DNA of 64,000 bases from an uncultured Anaeroplasmataceae bacterium (GTDB lineage Bacteria > Bacillota_I > Bacilli_A > Acholeplasmatales > Anaeroplasmataceae): positions 62,001 through 126,000 of the forward strand of contig CANRFF010000005.1 of assembly GCA_947629825.1 (NCBI GenBank), given 5' to 3'. This document shows positions 44,617-53,509 of the stretch, one piece after another. Position numbers and translations under genes: made by a program. The stretch's first letter is position 1. Every line of letters starts with the position of its first letter. The notes under the pieces are model-generated. The model was given only the letters and a program-made list of their open reading frames with translations, searched no databases and had not been told where the DNA came from.

Positions 44617-45924
44617 CTACCTCACATCATATTCATCATATTCCGGCTGTCTTTTTCCTTCAATGGACATTTGTACCCGATCCATCAAAATATCATCGAC
44701 ATATCGAACGATTCCGTATTCCAAACAACGAACATCCAGATTTTCGAAATAAAGTTGTTTCATCGGCAAATCTTCATATCCGACCAAATGAAACAAGCGA
44801 CTGACTTTGGTAACGGACGGGTCGAAGAAAGCAGAAACCTCCTTGATCCAAATCTGACTGACTTTGGTCTTTTCCCCGTCGGAAGCCGAAAGAAGTTTTT
44901 CCCAATGTTTCGGAATCGGCCCCCGATAATCCGGCGGTAAAAGACACTTCGAATAATTCGGATTCCAGTTCAGATAAAAATGAAACAAATAACGAACGTT
45001 TTCCATTTTCAAACGTTGGATATGCACTTTTCGGATAAAACCTCCCCGTTCTTGAGAAGATTTGATCCGGATTCCGCAATCCGTTCCGTGAAAATCGATA
45101 TCGGAAATCCATACATCTTCAATTCCGCCGGAAACTTCGCTTCCGATTGTCAGACCGAATCCTTGATAGAGATGACAATCTTCGATCCGGATTTTTTTTG
45201 ATGCCAATCCCACTCTTTTCCCATCGGCATCTCTTCCGGATTTGATACAGATACTGTCGTCGTTGGTTTGAATGGTACAATTACGAATACAGATATTTTG
45301 ACAGGAGTCAATATCGATTCCATCGGTACTGGGACTGTTGGGATGATAGGAATCCACTTGGATTTCGTCGACGGTAATTTCTTGGCTGTACAACAGATGA
45401 ACATTCCAAAAACCCGCATTGGCGGAAGTAATTCCCTGTATCTGAATTCGCTTCGACCGCATTACCAAGAGATTTCTCAGTCTCATACAGTCATAATCGC
45501 AGGCCCACCGCAATCCTTTGGAATCGTAAGATTGTCGCATTCCTCCATGACCGTCTGTTCCCCAGTACTTTTCCCACCAGTACGGACCATTGCCGTCAAT
45601 GACGCCACGACCGGTAATCTGCACATCTTCCGCATCAATCAAGTTCAACAGTGCCGGATACCAATCCATTTCGATGCCCGCCACCCGATTGAAAAGAAGC
45701 GGATATGTACTTTCGTCGGTTGTCGCAAGCAATACCGCTCCTTCGGACAGTTCAAACTGCATATGACTTTTCAAAAACAAAGACGACGTCAGATAGATTC
45801 CGGGATCAACAATCAATTTCGCACGTTTTTGAGAAGCAAGGTCAATCAATTCCTGTAATTTTCGAGTTACCGGTTGCCTGCCGTCAAGGTCAGACAGATA
45901 ATCCGATGTAGAAATGGTTATCAT
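44617..45924 (-). CDS. GH28 polygalacturonase-like glycosidase
   Basis: 435 aa parallel beta-helix of glycoside hydrolase family 28 (pectin backbone or rhamnogalacturonan). Catalytic regions: SPSTDGIDIDSC (STD at 199-201 instead of NTD), TNDDSICIKSG (DD 222-223) and GIRIKSS (RIK 286-288). The segment that normally reads HG before the GSE motif is YQGFGLTIGSEVSGG (253-267), with no His. No signal peptide, so it would act on imported oligosaccharides. ATG at 45924 with GGGG about 10 bases before; 14 bp after parC. Exact substrate unknown. Confidence 0.85.
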   Translation of the reverse strand: MITISTSDYLSDLDGRQPVTRKLQELIDLASQKRAKLIVDPGIYLTSSLFLKSHMQFELSEGAVLLATTDESTYPLLFNRVAGIEMDWYPALLNLIDAEDVQITGRGVIDGNGPYWWEKYWGTDGHGGMRQSYDSKGLRWACDYDCMRLRNLLVMRSKRIQIQGITSANAGFWNVHLLYSQEITVDEIQVDSYHPNSPSTDGIDIDSCQNICIRNCTIQTNDDSICIKSGRDADGKRVGLASKKIRIEDCHLYQGFGLTIGSEVSGGIEDVWISDIDFHGTDCGIRIKSSQERGGFIRKVHIQRLKMENVRYLFHFYLNWNPNYSKCLLPPDYRGPIPKHWEKLLSASDGEKTKVSQIWIKEVSAFFDPSVTKVSRLFHLVGYEDLPMKQLYFENLDVRCLEYGIVRYVDDILMDRVQMSIEGKRQPEYDEYDVR

Positions 45925-45938
45925 AATTTTTTCCCCAA

Positions 45939-48932
45939 TCAATCGTCTTCAAACAAAGAGAATTTCTTATATTGAATCTCTTTTTGTTCCTCTTCTTCGG
46001 AAGAATCCACCTTTAACTTTTTCGGCTCTTCTTCTTTTTCCCGAATGAACAAAGAAGATTTGGTCTCTTTGACGATAAACCGGTCTCCTTCCGTAATTTT
46101 GATTTCTTCTTCCCGTTTCGTTTCAGGTGTTTTCGGTTCTTTTGGCAAAGTATCTTCATCGTGAAGCCAATCCAGATCTTTCAAATCATCTTTTGCAAAC
46201 CTTTCTTTAGGAGTACTTTCGATAGGCTCTTTCAAATCGTCTTCTACGACACTTTCTTCTTGAGAATTTTCGATAGGCTCTTTCGGTTCTTCTTCCGGCA
46301 AATTGAATAAATTATTTTCTTGAAGACGTCCTTCCTTGACTAAAATCCGATCCAATTCATCGACAATATCCGTCTCTTTTTTCGTTGTTTTCGAAATCAA
46401 AGGAATTTCATTTACTCCGTCATCATAATTGAAAATCGTATCCCGGACTTCAATCAGATAATCTCCGGAAACCATTTTGTCTTTTTCTTTCGACGGCGGT
46501 ACATACAAATCTTCGGCAATCCGATATGCCTCCGTCTGAATGCTTCTTCCGATATCCGAAACATTGTATTTCAGTGATTTGGCCTCGATTCCGTCGGTTC
46601 CGTTTTGATACCGGACCTCAATCGTAACATTTTCTTTCAGTTGATTGCAAGAGAGCGTTCTTGCGGCAAGAAGATACGTAGGATTGCTCTTGACCGGCTT
46701 GATGACATAGGACCCGGAACGAGAACGTTTGGTCAATACCACTTCCGACACCCGCATCCGTTTCAAAGTCAATTTGGATGTAAGCAACAAGAAATCCTGT
46801 TCTTTATTCGTATATAGTACCGAAACCACTTCATCTTTCGGTTTCAAATTGATTCCCCGCACGCCACCGGAATTGGTTCCGTACAAAGAAACATCGCTTG
46901 CCCGGAAACGCAAAGCCTCGCACCTCTTGGTAAAAATCATGATTTCGAGCGGATTTTCACACCGGTCGGCACTGACCAAACGATCATTTTCCGAAAGTCT
47001 CATCGCCCGAATCGGCTTGCTGTAACGATTGACATTAAATTCCGAAAGCAATGTTTGTTTGATCGTTCCCAAAGCCGTGATCAAGACGATGGAGTCTCCG
47101 CAATTAAAATCGGATACCGCAAATGCCTGAATCAATTTTTCATTCGGCTGAATGGCGACGATACTATTGATATAGGTTCCCACTTCTTTGAATTTACATT
47201 CCTGAATTTTATGTACCGGCAAATAAATGAAGTTTCCCAAAGTCGTAAAAATCAACAATGTATCCAGAGTGGATACTTCTTGGCAAAATAAAACCGAATC
47301 GTTTTCTTTTAACCCGTTCTGTTTCGAACTGTTGTAACTTTTCAAAGAAGTCCGTTTCATATAGCCGTCTTTGGAAAGACTGACCATCACTTGTTCTTTG
47401 GAAATCAAATCCGTTTCATCGAATTTGATGTTGGCACTGGCTTCGGCATCGATTTGCGTTTTTCTTCCGACCACCAATGTTTTGTTCATTTCCGTCAACT
47501 CCTGAATCAACAGGCGAATCAATTCTTTTTCCGAAGTCAGAATCTTTTCATACCGGACGATATCGGAAGAAAGTTCCTGATCTTCTTCTTTCAATAAAGT
47601 AATGTCCTGAGTCGACAAACGATATAACTGCATCATGACAATGGCTTCGGCCTGTTCGTCGGTAAAACCATAGGCATTCATAATATTTTGTTTGGAATCC
47701 GCTTTGTTTTTACTGGAGCGAATGGTTTGAATGACCTCATCGACAATGGAAACCATTTTCACCAAACCTTCGACGATATGCAACCGTTTTTTCGCTTTCT
47801 GCATCTCATAATTCGTCCGATTGGTCAAAACTTCTTTCTGATGAGAAATATAAGCATCCAGAATCGGTAAAACACCCAACCTCATCGGTCGGCGATTGCA
47901 AATGGAAACCATATTGTAATTGACCGTAACCTGTAAATCCGTGTTTTTAAACAGATAAGCCATAATCGCATCGACATTGGCATCTTTTTTCAAATCCAAC
48001 GCAATCCGAAGCCCTTCTCTTCCGGATTCGTCCCGAACTTCGGCCAAATCGGGAATTTTCCCGTCTAAACGCAACTGTTCGATTTTTTCCACGGTTTTCG
48101 CCTTGATCGTATCGTAAGGAACTTCGGTAACCACAACTCTTTTGTTTCCTCCGGACATCTCTTCAAGATGATATTTCGACCGGACGATGACCGCTCCGGC
48201 ACCGGTCAAAAAAGCCTCTCGGATTCCGTCGGTACCAATGACAATTCCTCCCGTCGGAAAATCCGGTCCCGGCATGATCGCAAGCAATTCATCCAGCGTC
48301 AGATCGGGATTTTTCAAGCGGGCAATCGTCGCTTCGATCACTTCGTTGAAATTATGTGTGGGAATATAGGTCGCATAACCCGAAGAAATTCCCATCGCTC
48401 CATTGACCAAAAGATTGGGAAAACGAGCCGGAAGGACCGTCGGTTCTTGTTCTTCCTCATCGAAATTCGGAATAAACGGCACCGTATTTTTATCGATATC
48501 TTTCAAAAGATATTCGGCGTTTTTGCTCATACGGGCTTCCGTATAACGCATAGCGGCCGGACCATCTCCATCCATACTTCCGTTATTTCCGTGCATATCA
48601 ATTAAAGTAACGCCCATTTTCCAATTTTGGCTCATCCGAACCAAAGCCTCGTAAATCGACGAATCGCCGTGAGGGTGATATTTTCCCATAACTTCTCCGG
48701 TAATCCGGGCCGATTTTTTATAGGGAGCATTGGCGGTGATCTTCAATTCATTCATCGCATATAAAATTCTTCTTTGAACCGGTTTCAACCCATCCCGGAT
48801 ATCCGGAATCGCCCGTTCCTGAATAATGTATTTGGAGTATCTTCCGAACCGATCCCCAACCACTTCTTCCAAACGGCTGACCTGGAAGGTTTCATCCATG
48901 AATATATCGAGTTTTTTCTTGATATTTGCCAT
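45939..48932 (-). CDS. parC: Topoisomerase IV subunit A with a long charged tail
   Basis: Cleaves and rejoins DNA during decatenation with ParE. 997 aa, longer than the usual 800-850. Active-site Tyr130 in AAMRYTEARMS; the quinolone-determining region HPHGDSSIYEAL is wild-type-like (Ser91/92, Glu95). C-terminal beta-pinwheel strands run to about residue 830. Beyond that are about 165 residues of Glu/Lys/Asp/Pro-rich tail that include a tandem 17-residue repeat. GGAGGG before the ATG. 13 bp after parE. ParC rather than GyrA is inferred from the pairing and order parE-parC. Confidence 0.95.
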   Translation of the reverse strand: MANIKKKLDIFMDETFQVSRLEEVVGDRFGRYSKYIIQERAIPDIRDGLKPVQRRILYAMNELKITANAPYKKSARITGEVMGKYHPHGDSSIYEALVRMSQNWKMGVTLIDMHGNNGSMDGDGPAAMRYTEARMSKNAEYLLKDIDKNTVPFIPNFDEEEQEPTVLPARFPNLLVNGAMGISSGYATYIPTHNFNEVIEATIARLKNPDLTLDELLAIMPGPDFPTGGIVIGTDGIREAFLTGAGAVIVRSKYHLEEMSGGNKRVVVTEVPYDTIKAKTVEKIEQLRLDGKIPDLAEVRDESGREGLRIALDLKKDANVDAIMAYLFKNTDLQVTVNYNMVSICNRRPMRLGVLPILDAYISHQKEVLTNRTNYEMQKAKKRLHIVEGLVKMVSIVDEVIQTIRSSKNKADSKQNIMNAYGFTDEQAEAIVMMQLYRLSTQDITLLKEEDQELSSDIVRYEKILTSEKELIRLLIQELTEMNKTLVVGRKTQIDAEASANIKFDETDLISKEQVMVSLSKDGYMKRTSLKSYNSSKQNGLKENDSVLFCQEVSTLDTLLIFTTLGNFIYLPVHKIQECKFKEVGTYINSIVAIQPNEKLIQAFAVSDFNCGDSIVLITALGTIKQTLLSEFNVNRYSKPIRAMRLSENDRLVSADRCENPLEIMIFTKRCEALRFRASDVSLYGTNSGGVRGINLKPKDEVVSVLYTNKEQDFLLLTSKLTLKRMRVSEVVLTKRSRSGSYVIKPVKSNPTYLLAARTLSCNQLKENVTIEVRYQNGTDGIEAKSLKYNVSDIGRSIQTEAYRIAEDLYVPPSKEKDKMVSGDYLIEVRDTIFNYDDGVNEIPLISKTTKKETDIVDELDRILVKEGRLQENNLFNLPEEEPKEPIENSQEESVVEDDLKEPIESTPKERFAKDDLKDLDWLHDEDTLPKEPKTPETKREEEIKITEGDRFIVKETKSSLFIREKEEEPKKLKVDSSEEEEQKEIQYKKFSLFEDD
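46182..46283 (-). repeat. Tandem 51-bp repeat in the parC tail
   Basis: Residues 884-900 and 901-917 of ParC are two copies of one 17-residue unit, each starting KEPIE and ending DDL. The DNA halves share the block TTCGATAGGCTCTTTC on the plus strand. Confidence 0.75.
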
Positions 48933-48945
48933 TTGCCGAACCCTC

Positions 48946-50850
48946 CTACTCTTCTTCTAAGGTAAAGGAAACATGATTTTCCAGCCAATCTCTTCTGCGC
49001 ATCGCATCGTTTCCCATTAAAATATCGATTTCCGATTCGGCATCCGCAATATCTTCCAAACGGACCTGAATCAAACTTCTCGTTTCCGGATTCATCGTCG
49101 TGTCCCACAGTTGTTCCGCATTCATTTCACCGAGTCCTTTGTAGCGCTGGACGATCGTCTGGCTATTGCATTTGCTTAAAATCTCTTCTTTTTCCTCATT
49201 GGTCCAAGCGTAAACAATTTCTTCTTTTTTCCCGCGTTTCGTGATTTTAAAAAGCGGAGGTAGGGCAATATAAACACGACCATCTTCAATCAAAGGTCTC
49301 ATATAGCGGAAGAAAAAGGTCAGCAATAAAACTTGAATATGGGCACCGTCATCATCCGCATCGGTCATAATGATAATTTTTTTGTAATTGCATTTTTTGA
49401 TATCGAAATCATCCCCGTAATCCGCACCGATCGTATAAATCATCGTGGCGATTTCTTCGTTTTTCAGTACGGCATCCGCCGTCGCCCGTTCGGTATTCAA
49501 CACTTTTCCCCGAAGCGGTAAAATGGCTTGATAACGCCGGTCTCTTCCCTGTTTTGCGGAACCGCCGGCAGAATCTCCTTCGACCAGATACAATTCATTG
49601 ATTTCTTTGTTTTTTTCGCTGGTCGGAGAAAGCTTTCCGGAAAGATTCAACTCTTTTTTGTCTTTTTTATCCAATCGGGCCTGCGCTCTTGCCTTCCGGG
49701 CGGCTTCTCTGGATTCCGCTTCCTTGATCGCTTTATGGACAATCTCTTCCGAAAGTTGCTTGTTTTCTATCAAATAATACGATAGCTTGTCATATAAAAC
49801 ATTATCCACTGCGATTTTCGCAAGCGGAGTTCCCAATTTTCCCTTGGTTTGTCCTTCGAATTCCAACAAATTCTCGGTAATTCTTACTGAAACTACGGCC
49901 GTCATTCCCGCCCGGATATCCGTTCCTTCCAAAGCGATATCTTTTTTCAGCAGATTGAATTTTTTGGCATAATCGTTAAATGCCCGGGTCAGTGCGGATT
50001 TGAATCCCGTTTCATGCGTACCGCCGTCGACGGTACGGACATTGTTGACAAAAGATACGATGGTTTCACTGTAATTGTCAATAAACTGCATCGCAACCTC
50101 GACTTCAATTCCTTCGTAACTGCCCTCAAAATAGGCAACCGGATGAAGAGGCCGTTTGGAAGCGTCCATAAAAGTCACATATTCGGAAATTCCGTTTTCG
50201 TATAAAAATGTTTCACTTTTGTTGGAGCGCTTGTCATTTAAAATCATTTTCAAATTCTTTATCAGAAAAGCACTTTCCCGAACTCTTGTCTTGATGGTTT
50301 CGTAATTGTATAAAGTCGTACTGAAAATCGAAGGATCCGGTTTGAAGGTCACAATTGTCCCCGTTTTTTTGGTATCTCCCAAAATTTCCAATTTTCCGAC
50401 TTTGGAACCGCCGTTTTCAAACCTCATTCGATGAATTTTTCCTTCTCTCATCGAAGTAACTTCCATATAAGTGGACAGGGCGTTGACGACCGAACCGCCG
50501 ACACCATGCAACCCACCGGACGTTTTATAACCGTTCCCGCCGAATTTCCCACCGGCATTCAATTTGGTATAAATGACTTCCATCGTATTTTTCCCCGTCT
50601 GATGCATTCCGCAGGGAACCCCACGTCCTTCATCGGAAACCGTAATAGAGTTGTCATGGTTGATCGTAACGATGATTTCCCGTCCGAATCCGGACAATGC
50701 TTCATCAATCGCATTATCGACAATTTCCCAAACCAAATGATGAAGTCCCCGTTCATCCGTCGAACCGATATACATTCCGGGACGTTTCCGGACATGTTCC
50801 AGTCCCTCCAGAACGGTTATCGAGTCATCGTTATACACATTATTAGCCAT
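48946..50850 (-). CDS. parE: Topoisomerase IV subunit B
   Basis: ATPase subunit of topoisomerase IV. 634 aa. GHKL ATPase: HHLVWEIVDNAIDEALSGFG, GRGVPCGMHQTGKN, TSGGLHGVGGSVVNAL. TOPRIM domain: LYLVEGDSAGGSAKQGRDRR and DADDDGAHIQVLLLTFFFR. Short C-terminal QRYKGLGEMNAEQLWDTTM. GGGTGAT before the ATG. First gene of parE-parC-GH28-small Cys protein-acyltransferase-bsh, divergent from plsY. Confidence 0.97.
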   Translation of the reverse strand: MANNVYNDDSITVLEGLEHVRKRPGMYIGSTDERGLHHLVWEIVDNAIDEALSGFGREIIVTINHDNSITVSDEGRGVPCGMHQTGKNTMEVIYTKLNAGGKFGGNGYKTSGGLHGVGGSVVNALSTYMEVTSMREGKIHRMRFENGGSKVGKLEILGDTKKTGTIVTFKPDPSIFSTTLYNYETIKTRVRESAFLIKNLKMILNDKRSNKSETFLYENGISEYVTFMDASKRPLHPVAYFEGSYEGIEVEVAMQFIDNYSETIVSFVNNVRTVDGGTHETGFKSALTRAFNDYAKKFNLLKKDIALEGTDIRAGMTAVVSVRITENLLEFEGQTKGKLGTPLAKIAVDNVLYDKLSYYLIENKQLSEEIVHKAIKEAESREAARKARAQARLDKKDKKELNLSGKLSPTSEKNKEINELYLVEGDSAGGSAKQGRDRRYQAILPLRGKVLNTERATADAVLKNEEIATMIYTIGADYGDDFDIKKCNYKKIIIMTDADDDGAHIQVLLLTFFFRYMRPLIEDGRVYIALPPLFKITKRGKKEEIVYAWTNEEKEEILSKCNSQTIVQRYKGLGEMNAEQLWDTTMNPETRSLIQVRLEDIADAESEIDILMGNDAMRRRDWLENHVSFTLEEE

Positions 50851-50881
50851 ACCATCACCCTATTTTTTCAAAATCATATTT

Positions 50882-50910
50882 AGTTTACCATAAAGTCAAG
50901 GAATTCTCAA
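50882..50910 (-). promoter_or_regulatory. Promoter of the parE operon
   Basis: TTGAGA (50905-50910), 17-bp spacer ending TGG, TAAACT (50882-50887). Confidence 0.68.
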
Positions 50911-50940
50911 GAATTCGACTTCTTTTTTTCGGAAATTCCT

Positions 50941-50969
50941 TTGACTTATCTTCCATAAAATTATATAAT
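50941..50969 (+). promoter_or_regulatory. Promoter of plsY
   Basis: TTGACT (50941-50946), 17-bp spacer and TATAAT (50964-50969). Confidence 0.85.
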
Positions 50970-50983
50970 GATTAAAAAGTATC

Positions 50984-51010
50984 AAAGGAGGAAAACTACC
51001 TTCGTAGTTG
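50984..51010 (+). promoter_or_regulatory. plsY ribosome binding site with intervening hairpin
   Basis: AAAGGAGG (50984-50991) is followed by a perfect 6-bp hairpin AACTAC-CTTC-GTAGTT (50994-51009). The first in-frame start, TTG, is at 51008-51010, 16 bases from the GGAGG; the codon before it is a stop. The hairpin would shorten the effective distance or hide the start. Confidence 0.6.
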
Positions 51011-51727
51011 ATCGATACCATGTTTCATACGGCTCTTTCGGCACTGGATATTTCCATTGTCATCTTTTTTATCATTCTTTCCTATATTTTGGGTTCTATT
51101 CCTTTTGGATTGGTCATCGGGAAATGTTTTTGTCATAAAGATATTCGTGAATTCGGAAGTAAAAACATCGGTTCTACCAATGCGATTCGGGTTTTGGGAA
51201 AAAAAGTCGGATTTTTCGTCTTTTTCATGGATGTTTTTAAAGGAATGGCCGTCATTCTTCTTTTAAAACTTCTCGATGCGACGCACGTTTGGCACAATCC
51301 GATCGATCCGTTTTTTTACGGAGCCGTTGCGATTCTGGGACACTGTTTTTCCATTTTTTTGAATTTCAAAGGAGGAAAGGCCGTTGCGACCTCTTTAGGT
51401 GTGGTTCTGGTATTGACGCCGATTCCCGCTTTTTCCTGTTTGATCGTCTTTTTGATTGTTTTGTATACGACGGGCTATGTCAGCCTTTCTTCCACCGGAG
51501 CCACGGTTACCGTGATCGTAACCACTTGGATTTTATATGCTTTCGGAGTTGAAAACGCATCGGATTTCGGCACGTATTTTATTGCCAAACCGACGTTGCT
51601 TTTATGTATCTTGTATTCCGTTTTGGCATGGCTCATCATCATCAAACATTTTAAAAATTACAAACGTCTGATTCAGGGTACCGAAAACAATTTCAAAAAG
51701 AAAAAAAGAAATTCCCAAGAAAATTAA
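51008..51727 (+). CDS. plsY: Glycerol-3-phosphate acyltransferase PlsY
   Basis: Integral membrane enzyme transferring acyl from acyl-phosphate to glycerol-3-phosphate, the first step of phospholipid synthesis. 239 aa. Motifs: SYILGSIPFGLVIGK (motif 1), FGSKNIGSTNAIRVLGKK (motif 2, phosphate binding), ILGHCFSIFLNFKGGKAVAT (motif 3). About six membrane helices. The start is unusual: TTG at 51008 or ATG at 51020, both far from the ribosome binding site because of a hairpin. The stop shares bases with the terminator palindrome where the insertion sequence lies. Confidence 0.94.
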   Translation: MIDTMFHTALSALDISIVIFFIILSYILGSIPFGLVIGKCFCHKDIREFGSKNIGSTNAIRVLGKKVGFFVFFMDVFKGMAVILLLKLLDATHVWHNPIDPFFYGAVAILGHCFSIFLNFKGGKAVATSLGVVLVLTPIPAFSCLIVFLIVLYTTGYVSLSSTGATVTVIVTTWILYAFGVENASDFGTYFIAKPTLLLCILYSVLAWLIIIKHFKNYKRLIQGTENNFKKKKRNSQEN

Positions 51728-51747
51728 AGTTCTCTTTCGAGAACTTT
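51726..51747 (+). repeat. Left 22-bp terminator palindrome (target duplication of the IS)
   Basis: AAAGTTCTC-TTTC-GAGAACTTT, identical to 53523-53544 on the other side of the IS. It abuts the left inverted repeat exactly. It is the stem-loop of the plsY terminator. Confidence 0.92.
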
Positions 51748-51749
51748 CA

Positions 51750-51790
51750 GACTGTTGACAAACTAAAAATGTTAACAGTCTTTTCTTTTT
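51750..51790 (+). terminator. Left-end internal terminator of the IS
   Basis: GACTGTTGAC pairs with GTTAACAGTC over 10 bp (one G-T), then TTTTCTTTTT. The 5' arm lies in the inverted repeat itself. It would stop read-through from plsY into the transposase. Confidence 0.72.
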
Positions 51791-51849
51791 ACCTAGAGTT
51801 ATACAGTGGATAAATATTTCTGGCTTATAAGTGTCAAAAATGGTATAAT

Positions 51850-51858
51850 ATAGATAGG
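51850..51858 (+). promoter_or_regulatory. -10 region of the transposase promoter
   Basis: Extended -10: TGG followed by TATAAT about 25 bp before the transposase start. No clear -35 was found. Confidence 0.45.
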
Positions 51859-51875
51859 AAAAGAGTGATGAATTT

Positions 51876-53405
51876 ATGCTGACTAAACACGATAATATAG
51901 GTAATTTTAATATGATATTTTCTACTTTAGAGGAGTTGGTTCCACAAAACCATTCTGTTAGATTATATGATAATGCGATAGATTGGAAATTCATCTATCC
52001 GTTAGTTGAACACCTATATTCATCTGTTGGTAAACCATCAATAGATCCAATAATTTTATTTAAGATGATATTCTTAAATTATATCGATGGAATTCATAGT
52101 TTAAGAAAGACAGCTGAAAGATGTAAAACAGATGCTGCATATAGATGGTTTTTAAGAATTAATTTTGACCAAAAGGTTCCTGATCACTCAACTATTTCTC
52201 AAAACTTAAGAAGAAAATTTTTAGAAACGAATTTATTTAAAGAAATATTATTGAAAATAGTTAAAGAGGCTTATATTTGTGGATTTATAGATAATGAAAA
52301 TGTATTTGGTGATTCTACTCACGTAAAAGCTTGTGCTAACAAAAAGAAACATCAAGATCAAATTGTAAAAGCTACTGAAAACTTATACTATGAGGATTTA
52401 AAAAAAGATATTAATAGTGATAGAGAAGCTCATGGTAAAAAACCAATAAAATTTGATGATGAAGATAATGATACACCAAACTCATCAAATACTGGTGGTT
52501 GTGATGATAAGTTAATAAAAGCTGATGATGAAGATGTATTAGTTGATAACGTTGAAGATGAGAACGGAAATGTAGAAAAAACTATTACTTATGATCAAGA
52601 AACTGGTGAAGTTATTGAAAACAATGCTAATATCAAATTTAAACATATTAAACGAAGTACTATAGATCCAGATGCTGGGTTTTATCATAAGGGTGAACAT
52701 GAAAAACAATTTGCTTATTCAGCTAGTGCTTTATGTGATAAAAATGGTTTTATTTTAGATGCTTATATTACTAGTGGAAATATTCATGATTCTATTTCAT
52801 TTAAAGGCTTATTCGATAATTATAAGAATCACTTTTTATATGAAAGCACGGATTTATTTTGTTTTGATTCTGGTTATAATTCACCTAGTGTTATAAAAAC
52901 AATATTAGATGAAGATAAAGATATTTTAGTTCCATATTCTAGGCCTAAAACTAAAGATGGATTCTTTAAAAAATATGAGTATGTATATGATGAGCTAAAT
53001 GATGCCTATATATGTCCAAATAATGAATTCTTGCATTATTCAACAACTAATAAAAAAGGATACAGAGAATATAAGTCTAATCCAGAAAAATGTAAGAGTT
53101 GTCGATTTTTAAAACAATGTACTGAAAGTAAAAATCATGTTAAGCTTGTTACTCAACATGTATGGAATGAATATATTGAAAAAGCTACAGATATTAGATA
53201 TCGTATCGGTAATGACAAGATATATAAAAAAAGAAAAGAAACAATCGAAAAATGCTTTGCTGATGGTAAAGAAAATTTCGGTTTAAGATTTACACGATAT
53301 AAAGGTCTCAAGCGAGTTGCGTCCAGCATCTTGCTCCTTTTCTCTTGTATGAATTTTAAAAAGTTAGCCTTATGGAAAGCTAAGGCTCAAACTAGTATGG
53401 CATAG
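51876..53405 (+). CDS. IS1182-family transposase
   Basis: 509-aa DDE transposase catalysing cut or copy of the element. N-terminal DUF772-type domain: KMIFLNYIDGIHSLRKTAER and FDQKVPDHSTISQNLRRKF. Catalytic acids are recognisable in VFGDSTHVKACANKK (first Asp), LFCFDSGYNSP (second Asp) and KRKETIEKCFADGKENFGLR (Glu). A four-Cys region (CPNNEF ... KCKSCRFLKQC) sits between. No frameshift or stop: it looks functional. Codons are strongly A/T-ending and use AGA for Arg, unlike neighbours. The ribosome binding site is weak. Confidence 0.95.
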   Translation: MLTKHDNIGNFNMIFSTLEELVPQNHSVRLYDNAIDWKFIYPLVEHLYSSVGKPSIDPIILFKMIFLNYIDGIHSLRKTAERCKTDAAYRWFLRINFDQKVPDHSTISQNLRRKFLETNLFKEILLKIVKEAYICGFIDNENVFGDSTHVKACANKKKHQDQIVKATENLYYEDLKKDINSDREAHGKKPIKFDDEDNDTPNSSNTGGCDDKLIKADDEDVLVDNVEDENGNVEKTITYDQETGEVIENNANIKFKHIKRSTIDPDAGFYHKGEHEKQFAYSASALCDKNGFILDAYITSGNIHDSISFKGLFDNYKNHFLYESTDLFCFDSGYNSPSVIKTILDEDKDILVPYSRPKTKDGFFKKYEYVYDELNDAYICPNNEFLHYSTTNKKGYREYKSNPEKCKSCRFLKQCTESKNHVKLVTQHVWNEYIEKATDIRYRIGNDKIYKKRKETIEKCFADGKENFGLRFTRYKGLKRVASSILLLFSCMNFKKLALWKAKAQTSMA

Positions 53406-53430
53406 TATATGCTTTATACTAGTTTTTTTT
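53391..53430 (+). terminator. Terminator of the transposase gene
   Basis: ACTAGTAT (53391-53398) pairs with ATACTAGT (53416-53423), followed by a T8 run. The stop codon lies in the loop. Confidence 0.8.
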
Positions 53431-53477
53431 CTTTACTTTTGACTTTTTAATTGAATTATCCACATAAAAAAGACAAA

Positions 53478-53509
53478 CCCTTAGTTTCATTTCAAAAAAA
53501 CTAAGGATT
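53478..53509 (-). terminator. Right-end stem-loop of the IS, minus-strand terminator
   Basis: CCTTAGTTT and AAACTAAGG arms; on the minus strand a T-rich stretch (GTTTGTCTTTTTT) follows. It would stop transcription entering from the cotJ side. Confidence 0.55.

Noticed and set aside
46200-46290. Short repeats as a possible CRISPR array
   Set aside because: Two in-frame coding copies inside parC without spacers; a coding duplication.
51602-51994. Minus-strand frame of 130 aa across the plsY/IS junction
   Set aside because: It spans a host-IS boundary and has no ribosome binding site; an accidental open frame.
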